Numbered from the stretch's first letter, positions 9,273-18,243 are shown. The stretch: 43,697 bases of DNA from CAZDXJ01 sp964509475 (GCA_964509475.1 CAZDXJ010000013.1:1-43697); one strand, 5' to 3'. The notes: generated by a model from the sequence alone, not told the origin. Made by a program: numbers and translations.

Positions 9273-10022
9273 TTATGACCGCATGAGGGCGCGGGCACAA
9301 ACCCAGATATCGACTCTTTGGGCACCGGCTTTTTTCAAGGTGATGGTCAGTTCATTGACCGTCGCGCCGGTGGTCATGACATCGTCGATAATGGCAATAT
9401 GGGCCGGGTTTACCGGTTTGCTGACGGCAAAGGCGTTGCGCAGGTTCTTATGGCGCTGCTTAGGGTTGAGTCGGGTTTGGTGTCCGGTATCGCGTGTTCT
9501 TTTGCAGCTGTGAACATCCAGGTTCAGGTTCAGGCAGCGGGCAAGCGTTTTGGCAATTTCCAGCGATTGATTGAAGCCGCGTTCCTGGTAACGTTTTCGA
9601 TGCAGCGGTACCGGCAGGATAGCGTCGGGCAGGGGTGCCGTACCGGTCAGCGATTCGGCCAGTAAAAATCCCAGCAGACGTGCGTATTTGAGTTGTTTTT
9701 GGTATTTCAGGGCGTGGATTGAATAACGCAGGGCGCCGCGATACAAAAAAGGCGCATGGGTGGCGTCAAAAGCCGGAGGCTGGCGCAGACAATTTCCGCA
9801 AACAGCCGGCCTATCCGGTATGAAATCGAACGGGCTGCCGCAGCGCCGGCAACGGGATGGGTTGAGTGGGAGGGCGGTTTTGCAGGCCGGACAAATATCC
9901 TGACTGTTTTTACCGGCTGCGCCACAAAACAAGCAGGTAGGCGGGAAGCAATAATTCTGTATAATATCAAGCCAGTTGTTTACCTTTTTGATTTTTCCAG
10001 GTTGACATCGGTTTGTACTCAT
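9273..10022 (-). CDS. comF: ComF family phosphoribosyltransferase-like protein
   Basis: ComF/GntX-family proteins pair an N-terminal zinc-binding region with a type I phosphoribosyltransferase fold and are tied to DNA uptake in competent bacteria. Here four CxxC pairs are visible in the first ~90 residues (CLFCG, CPAC, CRRCGSP, CGNC), followed by the typical DATHAPFLYRGALRYSIHALKY stretch. The PRPP-binding loop IAIIDDVMTTGATVNE lies near the C-terminus. It starts at the ATG 10020-10022 and is divergent from bioB. A BirA-type operator lies inside its first codons. This divergent bioB-comF pairing is common in gammaproteobacteria. Confidence 0.94.
   Translation of the reverse strand: MSTNRCQPGKIKKVNNWLDIIQNYCFPPTCLFCGAAGKNSQDICPACKTALPLNPSRCRRCGSPFDFIPDRPAVCGNCLRQPPAFDATHAPFLYRGALRYSIHALKYQKQLKYARLLGFLLAESLTGTAPLPDAILPVPLHRKRYQERGFNQSLEIAKTLARCLNLNLDVHSCKRTRDTGHQTRLNPKQRHKNLRNAFAVSKPVNPAHIAIIDDVMTTGATVNELTITLKKAGAQRVDIWVCARALMRS
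9976..10008. promoter_or_regulatory. Predicted BirA operator with overlapping -35 for bioB
   Basis: The half-sites TTGTTTACC (9976-9984) and GGTTGACAT (10000-10008) are separated by 15 bases. The known BirA consensus is TTGTAAACC-N14/16-GGTTTACAA, so each half matches 7 of 9 positions at the right spacing. A perfect -35 hexamer TTGACA (10002-10007) overlaps the right half, so a bound repressor would block RNA polymerase. The matching -10 is poor. The site is 59 bases before the bioB start and lies within the first codons of comF. Biotin-responsive repression of the bio operon is inferred. Confidence 0.75.
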
Positions 10023-10066
10023 TTTGAGTGATTGACTTTAGCGTTAGATTTAGGGAGCTTAACAGA

Positions 10067-11080
10067 ATGTCTGCGAATCCGGCAATTGATCCGATTGAAA
10101 CGCCTTGCGGCCAACATTCCTTACTGCGTCATGATTGGCAATTGCAGCAAGTCGAAGGCTTGTTTGCCTTGCCTTTCAATGACCTGCTGTTTCAGGCGCA
10201 CAGCCTGCACCGGCAAAATTTCGATCCAAACGAAATCCAGGTCAGCAGTTTATTGAGCATCAAAACCGGTTCCTGTTCGGAAGATTGCGCTTATTGCCCA
10301 CAGAGCGCCCGTTACGATGCGGATTTGCACCCTGAGGCATTGATGCCGGTGCAGGATGTGATTGCCGCCGCACGCCGGGCCAGGGAACAGGGGGCTTCCC
10401 GGTTCTGTATGGGGGCGGCCTGGCGCAGCCCGAAAGATCGGGACATCGACCGGGTCGTGGAAATGGTTCAGGAAGTCAAGGCGCTGGGCCTGGAAACTTG
10501 CGTCACCCTGGGTATGTTGACGGATACGCAAGTGGCGAAATTAAAGGCCGCTGGCCTGGATTATTACAATCACAATCTGGATACTTCGGAAGAATATTAT
10601 TCCGAAATCATTAGCACACGCACCTATCAGGATCGTCTGGATACCTTGCAACGGGTTCGGGAAGCGGGCTTGAATGTGTGTTGCGGCGGTATTGTCGGCA
10701 TGGGTGAGAGTGATACCGATCGAGCCAAGTTGTTGCTTGAGTTGGCCAATCTGCCAAGACATCCGGAAAGCGTGCCGATCAACCTGTTGGTGCAAGTGGA
10801 GGGCACGCCCTTGATGGGTTGCGAAATCCTGGATCCAATCGTATTTGTACGCATGATAGCGGTTGCCCGTATCTTGATGCCCAAATCCCGGGTGCGTTTG
10901 TCGGCAGGGCGTGCGGATATGAGTGATGAAATGCAGGCTTTGTGTTTTTTTGCCGGCGCCAATTCCATTTTTTATGGCGAGAAGTTGTTGACGACGGATA
11001 ATCCGATGACCGATCAGGATCGGATGTTGTTTGAACGTCTCGGTTTACATGCGGGTGGTTCCTGCCACCAAATGGCCTGA
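10067..11080 (+). CDS. bioB: Biotin synthase
   Basis: BioB is a radical SAM enzyme that inserts sulfur into dethiobiotin, the last step of biotin synthesis. The radical SAM cluster cysteines are in CSEDCAYC (residues 70-77). Other BioB motifs are ARREQGASRFCMGAAWR, YYNHNLDTSEEYY, the CCGGIVGMGE turn and RLSAGRADM. The open frame extends upstream to a GTG at 10028, but the ATG at 10067 has a good ribosome site (AGGGAG about nine bases ahead) and gives 337 residues, close to the family norm. It heads an operon bioB-F-H-C-D whose genes touch or overlap. bioA is not in the window. Confidence 0.98.
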   Translation: MSANPAIDPIETPCGQHSLLRHDWQLQQVEGLFALPFNDLLFQAHSLHRQNFDPNEIQVSSLLSIKTGSCSEDCAYCPQSARYDADLHPEALMPVQDVIAAARRAREQGASRFCMGAAWRSPKDRDIDRVVEMVQEVKALGLETCVTLGMLTDTQVAKLKAAGLDYYNHNLDTSEEYYSEIISTRTYQDRLDTLQRVREAGLNVCCGGIVGMGESDTDRAKLLLELANLPRHPESVPINLLVQVEGTPLMGCEILDPIVFVRMIAVARILMPKSRVRLSAGRADMSDEMQALCFFAGANSIFYGEKLLTTDNPMTDQDRMLFERLGLHAGGSCHQMA

Positions 11081-12240
11081 TGAAAGCTTTTACGGGTGTG
11101 CAGGATGAATTGCAGCGGCTTCGGCAAACCGGTAACTACCGGAGCCGGCGCTTGCTCGAGTCGGCGCAGCAGGTGCGTTTGCGTGTTGACGGGCGCCAGG
11201 TTGTCAATTTTTGCAGTAATGATTATCTCGGTCTGGCCCGGCATCCGGACGTATTGCAGGCATTTAAACAGGCTGCCGATTGCTATGGCGTAGGCAGTGG
11301 TTCGGCGCATCTGATTTGCGGTCACAGCCGGGCACATCATCAGCTGGAGGAAGAACTGGCTGATTTTACCGGCCGTGATCGGGCTTTGTTGTTTTCCACG
11401 GGTTACATGGCCAATCTGGCCGTGTTGACAACCTTGCTGAACCGCAAGTCGGTGGTGTTTGAAGATCGCTTGAATCATGCCTCGTTGCTGGATGGTGGCT
11501 TGTTTTCCGGGGCGGGTTTCAAACGTTATCCACACGGCGACACGGCCAGCCTGGATAAACTTTTGTCAGAAACCACATCTGAAAACCGAATGATTGTCAG
11601 TGATGCGGTGTTCAGTATGGATGGTGATATAGCACCTTTGCGCCAGCTCGCACAGCTCGGTGAACGGTATCAAGCCGGACTGATGGTGGATGATGCGCAT
11701 GGTTTTGGTGTGCTTGGGGAAAAAGGCAAGGGCACACTGGAAGCCTGTCAATTGACGCAAGCCGATGTACCCTTGTTGATGGGGACGTTGGGCAAGGCTT
11801 TGGGTAGCTTTGGCGCTTTTGTTGCCGGCAGTGAAGCCTTGATTGAGTATTTGTTGCAAAAAGCGCGGACGTATATTTATACCACGGCATTACCCCCGGC
11901 TATTGCTGAAGCTACCCGAACCAGTTTGCAATTGCTGGATGCGGAGTCCTGGCGCCGGCAGGTTTTGTTCGAACATGTGCGCCGGTTTCGCCGTGGCGCA
12001 AGGCAACTGGGTCTATCCGTTATGGCGTCAAAAACGCCGATACAGCCGGTTTTGATCGGCGACAGTGGCAAAGCCGTCGCGGTCAGCCAGGCTTTGTTCG
12101 ATCTGGGGCTGTGGGTCAGTGCGATTCGCCCGCCAACCGTACCTATGGGGCAGGCGCGTTTGCGGATCACCTTGTCCGCTGAACATAAAGAACACGATAT
12201 CGATCAACTCTTGGATGGGCTGGATCGGGTTTTGGCGTGA
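11080..12240 (+). CDS. bioF: 8-amino-7-oxononanoate synthase
   Basis: BioF condenses pimeloyl-ACP (or -CoA) with alanine using pyridoxal phosphate. The 386-residue protein shows the alpha-oxoamine synthase signatures: FCSNDYLGLARHP, GSGSAHLICGHSRAHHQLE, the VDDAHGFGVLG aspartate/histidine pair (D204-H207) and the PLP lysine K239 in MGTLGKALGSFGAF. Its ATG overlaps the bioB stop by one base (TGATG), which indicates translational coupling. Confidence 0.98.
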   Translation: MKAFTGVQDELQRLRQTGNYRSRRLLESAQQVRLRVDGRQVVNFCSNDYLGLARHPDVLQAFKQAADCYGVGSGSAHLICGHSRAHHQLEEELADFTGRDRALLFSTGYMANLAVLTTLLNRKSVVFEDRLNHASLLDGGLFSGAGFKRYPHGDTASLDKLLSETTSENRMIVSDAVFSMDGDIAPLRQLAQLGERYQAGLMVDDAHGFGVLGEKGKGTLEACQLTQADVPLLMGTLGKALGSFGAFVAGSEALIEYLLQKARTYIYTTALPPAIAEATRTSLQLLDAESWRRQVLFEHVRRFRRGARQLGLSVMASKTPIQPVLIGDSGKAVAVSQALFDLGLWVSAIRPPTVPMGQARLRITLSAEHKEHDIDQLLDGLDRVLA

Positions 12241-12998
12241 GTGCGCTGTATATGGAAACTTATGGCGCCGGGCCGCCGTTGCTGCTGGTACATGGCTGGG
12301 CCATGCATGCCGGGATTTGGCGCAGTCTTGGCAAACGGCTGGGTCAGCATTACCGGGTCATTTGCGTTGATTTGCCGGGGCATGGGCGGAGTGCGGCCAC
12401 AACACCTTTTACATTGGATACGGTTGCCCGGCAATTACTGGATAGTGTCGATGAGCCTTGTCACTGGCTGGGTTGGTCGCTGGGCGGAACCTTCGCTCTG
12501 CATATTGCCGAACTTTATCCAGAGCGGGTATTGTCGCTTGTTTTAATGGCAGCGACACCTTGTTTTGCAGAACGGGCATCCTGGCCGGGTGTATCCGCCG
12601 ATGTGCTGCGTGCTTTTGAAGCGGACTTGCAGCGGCATCGCCGGCGCACTTTGCAGCGTTTTCTGAGTTTACAAATACAAGGTGAACAACAGGGAAAAGA
12701 TTTGTTGCGGCAATTGAAAAATGTTTTGGCCGAGCGTAAGGATCCGGATTTGCCGGCTTTACAAGCCGGTTTGCGGATTTTACAGATGACCGATCAACGC
12801 GCCGCCTTTGCCCGTCTGAATTGTCCGCTGCTTTGTATTTTGGGTGCGCAAGACCGATTCGTGCCCGAAGCGGTCGCCCATTATTTACCGGCTTTACGGC
12901 CGGATGTCGAGATTCGGGTGTTCAAAAGGGCCGGGCATCTGCCTTTTTGGAGCCGGGAAAGCGAGGTTGGCGCCCTCATTGTTGATTTTATTGATTGA
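12237..12998 (+). CDS. bioH: Pimeloyl-[ACP] methyl ester carboxylesterase
   Basis: BioH hydrolyses the methyl ester of pimeloyl-ACP and so ends the BioC-BioH route to the pimelate moiety. This is a 253-residue alpha/beta hydrolase with the oxyanion motif LLLVHGWAMH, nucleophile elbow GWSLGG (S81), the late acidic residue in LGAQDRFVP and the catalytic histidine in KRAGHLPFW. These segments follow E. coli BioH closely, including CFAERASWPGV. The GTG start at 12237 overlaps the bioF stop by four bases (GTGA). Finding bioH inside the operon rather than unlinked as in E. coli is a common gammaproteobacterial layout. Confidence 0.95.
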   Translation: MSALYMETYGAGPPLLLVHGWAMHAGIWRSLGKRLGQHYRVICVDLPGHGRSAATTPFTLDTVARQLLDSVDEPCHWLGWSLGGTFALHIAELYPERVLSLVLMAATPCFAERASWPGVSADVLRAFEADLQRHRRRTLQRFLSLQIQGEQQGKDLLRQLKNVLAERKDPDLPALQAGLRILQMTDQRAAFARLNCPLLCILGAQDRFVPEAVAHYLPALRPDVEIRVFKRAGHLPFWSRESEVGALIVDFID

Positions 12999-13801
12999 TG
13001 ACCGATATATTTGAACTGGACAAAGTCGGGGTGAGGCGTGCTTTTTCGGCGGCCTCATGTTCTTATGACGGCTTGGCTGTTTTGCAGCAGAATGTCGCTG
13101 AATGTTTGTTGCGTGAGCATGTCGCCGGAAAGGTTTCGGGGCATGTTTTGGATATTGGTTGTGGAACCGGTTATTTGACCCGGCAAATTCTGAAGCAGTC
13201 GGCTGTTGATACAATGACCGCATTGGATATTGCCTTGCCCATGTTGCAGGTAGCGCGTTGCAAGCCTGATCCGGGCAGGCAGGCTGTCGCTTATGTTTGT
13301 GCCGATGCCGAATTTTTGCCGGTTAGAGCGGAGTGTATGGATTGGGTGTTTTCCAGTCTTGCCTTGCAGTGGTGCCGGGATATTTACCTTGTGTTGGACA
13401 ATGTCAGACGATGTCTGAAGCCTGGTGGATATTTGACTTTTTCGATATTTGGCCCACAAACCTTGCAAGAGTTGCGGTGGGCCTGGGCGCAGGTGGACGG
13501 GTTTACGCATGTCAACCGGTTTTTCAGTGCGGCGGATTTGTTGCAGTTGTTGCGGCAGGCCGGTTTTGTCCAGGAGCGCTGCGTCAGTCATTGTTATCTT
13601 TCCAGTTACAGCGATGTCATGCGGTTGATGCGCGAATTGAAAGGTATCGGAGCGCATAATGTGACCCGTGGACGCAACCGGGCCATGACCGGTAAGGACA
13701 GATTACGCAAAATGCAGACAGCTTATGAAAAATTCCGGGTTGCAGACCGTTTGCCAGCGACATTTGAAGTGCTGTATCTGAGCGCCCGCAAGGCCGGTTA
13801 A
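12998..13801 (+). CDS. bioC: Malonyl-[ACP] O-methyltransferase
   Basis: BioC methylates the free carboxyl of malonyl-ACP with SAM, which disguises it as a fatty acid primer. Motif I is VLDIGCGTGYLTRQIL, followed by ALDIALPMLQVAR and the FSSLALQWCRD stretch typical of BioC. The N-terminus VRRAFSAASCSYD matches the family (AFGRAAxxYD). The ATG at 12998 overlaps the bioH stop by one base; a TTG one codon earlier is less likely. The protein has 267 residues. The next gene, bioD, starts at the first base after the stop. Confidence 0.96.
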   Translation: MTDIFELDKVGVRRAFSAASCSYDGLAVLQQNVAECLLREHVAGKVSGHVLDIGCGTGYLTRQILKQSAVDTMTALDIALPMLQVARCKPDPGRQAVAYVCADAEFLPVRAECMDWVFSSLALQWCRDIYLVLDNVRRCLKPGGYLTFSIFGPQTLQELRWAWAQVDGFTHVNRFFSAADLLQLLRQAGFVQERCVSHCYLSSYSDVMRLMRELKGIGAHNVTRGRNRAMTGKDRLRKMQTAYEKFRVADRLPATFEVLYLSARKAG

Positions 13802-14485
13802 ATGCGGCGGGGTTTTTTTATCACCGGCACCGATACCGGCGTGGGTAAAACCTGGCTGACGGTGAGTCTGATGCATTATTTCAGGAACCGGGGGCGATCG
13901 GTGTTGGCCATGAAGCCGGTTGCCTCCGGCTGCCGCTTGCATAACGGCGTTCTGTGTAATGAAGATGCCTTGTTATTGCAAAAACATGCCGGCGAGTTTG
14001 TGGATTACTCTGATATCAATCCTTATGCTCTGACCCTGCCGGTTGCTCCCCATATTGCAGCGGCAAAATCCGGGATAGTTGTTAAATTTGATATTTTGAT
14101 CAAAAAATACCTGAAATTACAGGCCTGTGCCGATGTCGTTCTGGTTGAAGGGGTAGGGGGTTGGCATGTGCCATTAAATGAGCATCAGGATGTTGCCGAT
14201 TTGGCGGTTGCGTTGGGATTGCCGGTTGTCCTGGTGGTTGGCATACGTCTGGGCTGTATCAATCAGGCAATTCTAACATATAACGCGATTAAGTCCTCGG
14301 TGCTTCCTTTTGCCGGTTGGGTTGCCAATTGTACCGATGCGGACATGTTATGTTTGCAGGAGAATATCGAAACGTTGACGGAACGGTTTACAGTACCCTG
14401 TTTGGGAATATTGCCTTATTGCCAGAATGCTGATTTTGAATATTTTGCAAAACAATTACATGGCAGCAAACAATTGATTTTTTGA
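13802..14485 (+). CDS. bioD: Dethiobiotin synthetase
   Basis: BioD closes the ureido ring of dethiobiotin from diaminopelargonic acid, CO2 and ATP. The P-loop GTDTGVGKTW (residues 8-17) is diagnostic, followed by AMKPVASGC and VEGVGGWHVPL. At 227 residues it has the normal length. The ATG abuts the bioC stop without a gap. Its stop codon lies inside the FNR-type site that serves the next gene, so the operon end and the hemerythrin promoter are interlocked. Confidence 0.96.
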   Translation: MRRGFFITGTDTGVGKTWLTVSLMHYFRNRGRSVLAMKPVASGCRLHNGVLCNEDALLLQKHAGEFVDYSDINPYALTLPVAPHIAAAKSGIVVKFDILIKKYLKLQACADVVLVEGVGGWHVPLNEHQDVADLAVALGLPVVLVVGIRLGCINQAILTYNAIKSSVLPFAGWVANCTDADMLCLQENIETLTERFTVPCLGILPYCQNADFEYFAKQLHGSKQLIF

Positions 14486-14530
14486 TCTGTATCAATACGG
14501 TTCGGTGAAAAAAAATGGATAATCCCAATT
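14482..14530 (+). promoter_or_regulatory. Predicted FNR/ANR-dependent class II promoter of bacteriohemerythrin
   Basis: TTGAT-CTGT-ATCAA at 14482-14495 is a perfect match to the FNR/ANR consensus TTGATNNNNATCAA. A -10-like GATAAT lies at 14518-14523, which puts the transcription start near 14530. The centre of the FNR site is then at about -41.5, the classic spacing of class II activation. The hemerythrin ATG follows at 14567 with a ribosome site (GGAGG). Activation at low oxygen is inferred from this geometry. Confidence 0.78.
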
Positions 14531-14566
14531 TCATTCATTATTTTAGATAAAATAAACGGAGGCATT

Positions 14567-14962
14567 ATGGCTTTAATTACTTGGACCGAGGAACAATTCG
14601 GAACAAATGTGGGTTTTGCGGATGAGGAACACAAGATTCTGTTTGATAAACTGAACAAATTGTATGATTTGGCGACAGGCGGTGCCGATCGTGCAGATAT
14701 CGGTGCCCAGTTGGATGATTTAATCAATTATGTAGTGGGCCATTTTGAACATGAGGAAAAAGAAATGGCGGCGGCTGGATATGCCGGTCTGGAAGCACAT
14801 AAAGCCGAACATGAGGCATTAGTGGCGACCTGTGCCGATCTGCAGAAAAAATTCCATGCTGGCGAGGCAGAAGTGACCGCAGAAGTGGGTAATATGGTCA
14901 AGGAATGGCTGGATAATCATATTCCAAATATCGATAAACCCTACAGTGCGGTTTTAAGCTGA
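14567..14962 (+). CDS. Bacteriohemerythrin
   Basis: This 131-residue single-domain protein reversibly binds O2 at a di-iron site. All ligands are in register: H22, H59, E63, H78, H82, H118 and D123. They sit in the pattern of the Methylococcus capsulatus bacteriohemerythrin, where the protein is proposed to carry O2 to membrane methane monooxygenase. There is no signal peptide, so it is cytoplasmic. It forms its own unit between the bio operon and the cox cluster, with an FNR-type promoter and a downstream terminator. The oxygen-linked context and the FNR site fit a role in O2 supply or sensing at low oxygen. Confidence 0.95.
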   Translation: MALITWTEEQFGTNVGFADEEHKILFDKLNKLYDLATGGADRADIGAQLDDLINYVVGHFEHEEKEMAAAGYAGLEAHKAEHEALVATCADLQKKFHAGEAEVTAEVGNMVKEWLDNHIPNIDKPYSAVLS

Positions 14963-15098
14963 GACAGCATCTGTTTAGACGTGTGGGTGCTTTTAAATGT
15001 ATTTGAAAGTTCAAATAGTTTTTGTGTACTGAAACGTCTATATAAAAATAGTGCTGTACCTGGGTTGTTAGACAATATTAGAAGACTAATATATAGTG

Positions 15099-15131
15099 AG
15101 GCTTGTGGGATGAATTCCACAAGCCTTTTTT
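15099..15131 (+). terminator. Rho-independent terminator after bacteriohemerythrin
   Basis: A perfect 10-base stem AGGCTTGTGG / CCACAAGCCT with an 8-base loop runs directly into a T tract. It is about 140 bases past the hemerythrin stop. The gap 14963-15411 otherwise holds no gene: the first part would be a long 3' UTR, possibly a small RNA, and the 15132-15411 part must hold the cox promoter, which I could not place with confidence. A 12-base palindrome GTTAAATTTAAC lies near 15274. Confidence 0.9.
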
Positions 15132-15411
15132 GTTTGTGAAAAATAACTTTTATCTATGCCCGAATATCTTATTGTGCGCAGGTTTTTGATTTCTATTAAT
15201 AATATGAATTTTTTCAAATGTAAGTTAATGAACACAAACAAAAGCATGGCTTGCATCGAAATCTCTCATAGGTTAAATTTAACAAGTTTTATTGTGGCGA
15301 TCTAAAAATCACAAACCGGAACTGATTGTGGGAGAGAGTTGGTCGTTTCGTCATAATGTTAAGCTATAACCGCATACAAGAGTTTATAACTACTTAATAG
15401 GAGACTGCTCC

Positions 15412-16563
15412 GTGAAGAAAACAAAGCAATTATTCGCATGTCTGTCCCTGATGCTATTAGGGGTAGGGACAGTGCACGCGGAATATGCCCTGAATCTAAT
15501 GAAAGGGGTCACGAAGGTCAGTAATGACATTTATGATTTGCATATGCTGATCCTGTGGATATGTGTGGCGATTGGGGTCGTGGTTTTCGGTGTAATGTTT
15601 TATTCGATTTATCACCATCGCAAGTCAAAAGGGCATGAAGCGGCCCAGTTTCATGAAAATTCCAAAGTGGAAATCATCTGGACGATTATTCCGGCTGTTA
15701 TTTTGGTTGGCATGGCAATTCCGGCAACCAAAACCATGCTGGAGCTTGATGATATTGACGAACCGGAGATGTCTATCAAAGTGACCGGCTGGCAGTGGAA
15801 ATGGGAATATGAATATCTGGATGAAGGTATTCATTTTTTCAGCAGCCTTGATGAATTGAGTAACAAAGCCCGTCAGATTGGTTCCGGCATTGACCCAAAA
15901 ACCGTCCCTCATTATTTGTTGAATGTTGATCATCCCCTGGTTATTCCAATCAAGAAAAAAATTCGCTTTTTGTTTACCGCTGCTGATGTCATTCATTCCT
16001 GGTGGGTGCCTGATCTGGGTTGGAAAAAAGATAGCGTACCCGGGTTTATCAATGAAGCCTGGACTTATGTTGAAAAACCAGGAACTTATCGGGGGCAGTG
16101 TGCAGAATTATGCGGTAAGGATCATGGTTTTATGCCGATTGTCGTTATCGCCAAAGAACAGGCCGAATATGATAAATGGGTTGAAGAACAAAAAGCCTTG
16201 GCAAAAGCGGAAGCCAATGCAGCGGACAGGGCATGGACAAGCAGCGAATTGATTGCCAAGGGTGAATCCATATATGCCAATAACTGCGCTTCCTGTCACA
16301 TGGCGAATGGTGAAGGTGTACCGGGAACTTTCCCGGCATTGAAAGCGAGTCCAATTGTTACTGGCGATCTGGATAAGCAAGTGCAATTGGTATTGAATGG
16401 TAAAGGCATGATGCCAGCTTTTGGTCATATGTTGAACGCGGTTGATTTTGCTGCAGTGATTACCTATACACGTAATGCTCTGGGAAATACGGTTGGTGAT
16501 TCGATTCAACCGTCATCAGTGCAACCCTTGATTGCCGCATTGTCTGACGATGATGACGAATAA
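15412..16563 (+). CDS. coxB: Cytochrome c oxidase subunit II with fused cytochrome c domain
   Basis: Subunit II receives electrons at the CuA centre. Here it also has a C-terminal c-type heme domain (caa3 type). A signal peptide (to HAEY, about residue 24) and two membrane helices precede the periplasmic cupredoxin domain. CuA ligands are visible in GQCAELCGKDHGFM (C230, C234, H238, M241) and the WQWKWEYEY aromatic patch is present. The heme c motif CASCH is at 292-296 with a likely Met ligand in KGMMPAFG. The start is GTG at 15412 with ribosome site TAGGAGA; no better ATG exists. It is first gene of the cox cluster. Confidence 0.97.
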   Translation: MKKTKQLFACLSLMLLGVGTVHAEYALNLMKGVTKVSNDIYDLHMLILWICVAIGVVVFGVMFYSIYHHRKSKGHEAAQFHENSKVEIIWTIIPAVILVGMAIPATKTMLELDDIDEPEMSIKVTGWQWKWEYEYLDEGIHFFSSLDELSNKARQIGSGIDPKTVPHYLLNVDHPLVIPIKKKIRFLFTAADVIHSWWVPDLGWKKDSVPGFINEAWTYVEKPGTYRGQCAELCGKDHGFMPIVVIAKEQAEYDKWVEEQKALAKAEANAADRAWTSSELIAKGESIYANNCASCHMANGEGVPGTFPALKASPIVTGDLDKQVQLVLNGKGMMPAFGHMLNAVDFAAVITYTRNALGNTVGDSIQPSSVQPLIAALSDDDDE

Positions 16564-16615
16564 TCCATTCTTTCAGGTGGATCATTTCTTAAAATTAATT
16601 AAAGAGGTATAAATT

Positions 16616-18229
16616 ATGTCTGCTGTAGTAGCTGAACATGATGAACATCATGAACATGGCCCGGCGAAGGGTATTTTGCGGTGGCTTATTACCACCAATC
16701 ATAAGGATATAGGCACCTTATATCTGGTTTTTGCATTGATCATGTTTTTTGTCGGTGGAGCCATGGCCCTGGTAATCCGGGCTGAGCTGTTCGAGCCGGG
16801 AATGCAATTTGTCGATCCTCAATTCTTTAACTCGATGACCACGATGCACGCCCTGGTCATGGTGTTTGGCGCGGTTATGCCGGCTTTTGTGGGTTTGGCA
16901 AACTGGATGATTCCGGTCATGATTGGAGCGCCGGATATGGCTTTGCCGCGTATGAATAACATGAGTTTTTGGTTCTTGCCCGCCGGTGTCTTGTTGCTTG
17001 CCAGTACATTGTTTATGGAAGGCGGAGCGCCGGCTGCCGGGTGGACGTTTTATCCTCCACTGGTTTTACAGACGGGGAATGCCTTGCCTTTTGCTGTTTT
17101 TGCCGTGCATATGCTGGGCGTATCCTCCATTATGGGCGCGATTAATATTATCGCCACCATTTTCAATATGCGTGCGCCGGGCATGACCTTGATGAAAATG
17201 CCTTTGTTTGTCTGGACCTGGTTGATCACCGCATTTTTGCTGATCGCCATTATGCCGGTTTTTGCCGGCGCCGTGACCATGTTGCTGACGGATCGGTTTT
17301 TTGATACCAGTTTTTTTGATGCGGCCGGCGGTGGCGATCCAGTGTTGTATCAGCATATTTTCTGGTTTTTTGGCCATCCGGAAGTTTATGTGATGATTTT
17401 GCCGACCTTCGGTGTAGCCTCCACAATCATTCCGGTTTTTGCACGCAAGCCTCTGTTTGGTTACAGCTCAATGGTTGTTGCGACCATATCCATTGCGTTT
17501 CTTTCCTTTATCGTTTGGGCGCATCATATGTTTACGGTGGGTATGCCGGTTACGGGCGAGTTGTATTTCATGTATGCAACGATGTTGATTGCAATACCAA
17601 CCGGCGTAAAAGTATTTAACTGGACGGCTACGATGTGGAAAGGGTCAATGACCTTTGAAACACCGATGCTGTTTGCTGTTGCGTTTGTGGTTTTGTTTAC
17701 CATCGGCGGCTTTACCGGTTTGATGATGGCGATCGCGCCGGTGGATTTTCAATACCATGACACCTATTTTATCGTGGCGCACTTTCACTATACCCTGGTA
17801 CCCGGTTCTGTGTTTATTATTATGGCGGCAGCTTATTTCTGGTTACCCAAATGGACCGGCCACATGTATGATGAAAAACTGGGTCAACTGCATTTTTGGT
17901 TGTCCGTTGTGTCGGTCAATATCCTGTTTTTTCCACAGCATTTTCTCGGACTGGCGGGTATGCCCCGGAGAATTCCGGATTACGCCGTACAATTTACCGA
18001 TTTCAATATGATTTCAAGTATTGGCGCCTTTATGTTTGGATTCTCACAACTGTTGTTTTTATACATTGTGATTAAAACCATCAAGGGGGGAACTGGTGAA
18101 CCGGTTAGTGATGAAGTCTGGGAAGGGGCCAGCAAACACAGCCTGGAGTGGACCTTGCCTTCACCATTGCCTTATCATACCTTTACCACACCGCCTGTGG
18201 AAATACCGACTGAACATCAAGGTTCATAA
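16616..18229 (+). CDS. coxA: Cytochrome c oxidase subunit I
   Basis: This is the catalytic subunit with heme a and the heme a3-CuB site. The 537-residue protein has 12 membrane helices. Heme and CuB histidines occur in TTMHALVMVFG, FGHPEVYVMILP, AHHMFTVG and HDTYFIVAHFHY. The HPEVY tyrosine is the one cross-linked to CuB-histidine in A-type oxidases. A His-rich N-terminus (EHDEHHEHG) precedes the first helix. It follows coxB by about 50 bases with ribosome site AGAGG. It is followed by a strong hairpin and a tiny membrane gene. Confidence 0.98.
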   Translation: MSAVVAEHDEHHEHGPAKGILRWLITTNHKDIGTLYLVFALIMFFVGGAMALVIRAELFEPGMQFVDPQFFNSMTTMHALVMVFGAVMPAFVGLANWMIPVMIGAPDMALPRMNNMSFWFLPAGVLLLASTLFMEGGAPAAGWTFYPPLVLQTGNALPFAVFAVHMLGVSSIMGAINIIATIFNMRAPGMTLMKMPLFVWTWLITAFLLIAIMPVFAGAVTMLLTDRFFDTSFFDAAGGGDPVLYQHIFWFFGHPEVYVMILPTFGVASTIIPVFARKPLFGYSSMVVATISIAFLSFIVWAHHMFTVGMPVTGELYFMYATMLIAIPTGVKVFNWTATMWKGSMTFETPMLFAVAFVVLFTIGGFTGLMMAIAPVDFQYHDTYFIVAHFHYTLVPGSVFIIMAAAYFWLPKWTGHMYDEKLGQLHFWLSVVSVNILFFPQHFLGLAGMPRRIPDYAVQFTDFNMISSIGAFMFGFSQLLFLYIVIKTIKGGTGEPVSDEVWEGASKHSLEWTLPSPLPYHTFTTPPVEIPTEHQGS

Positions 18230-18243
18230 AGCAATTTAATCAG

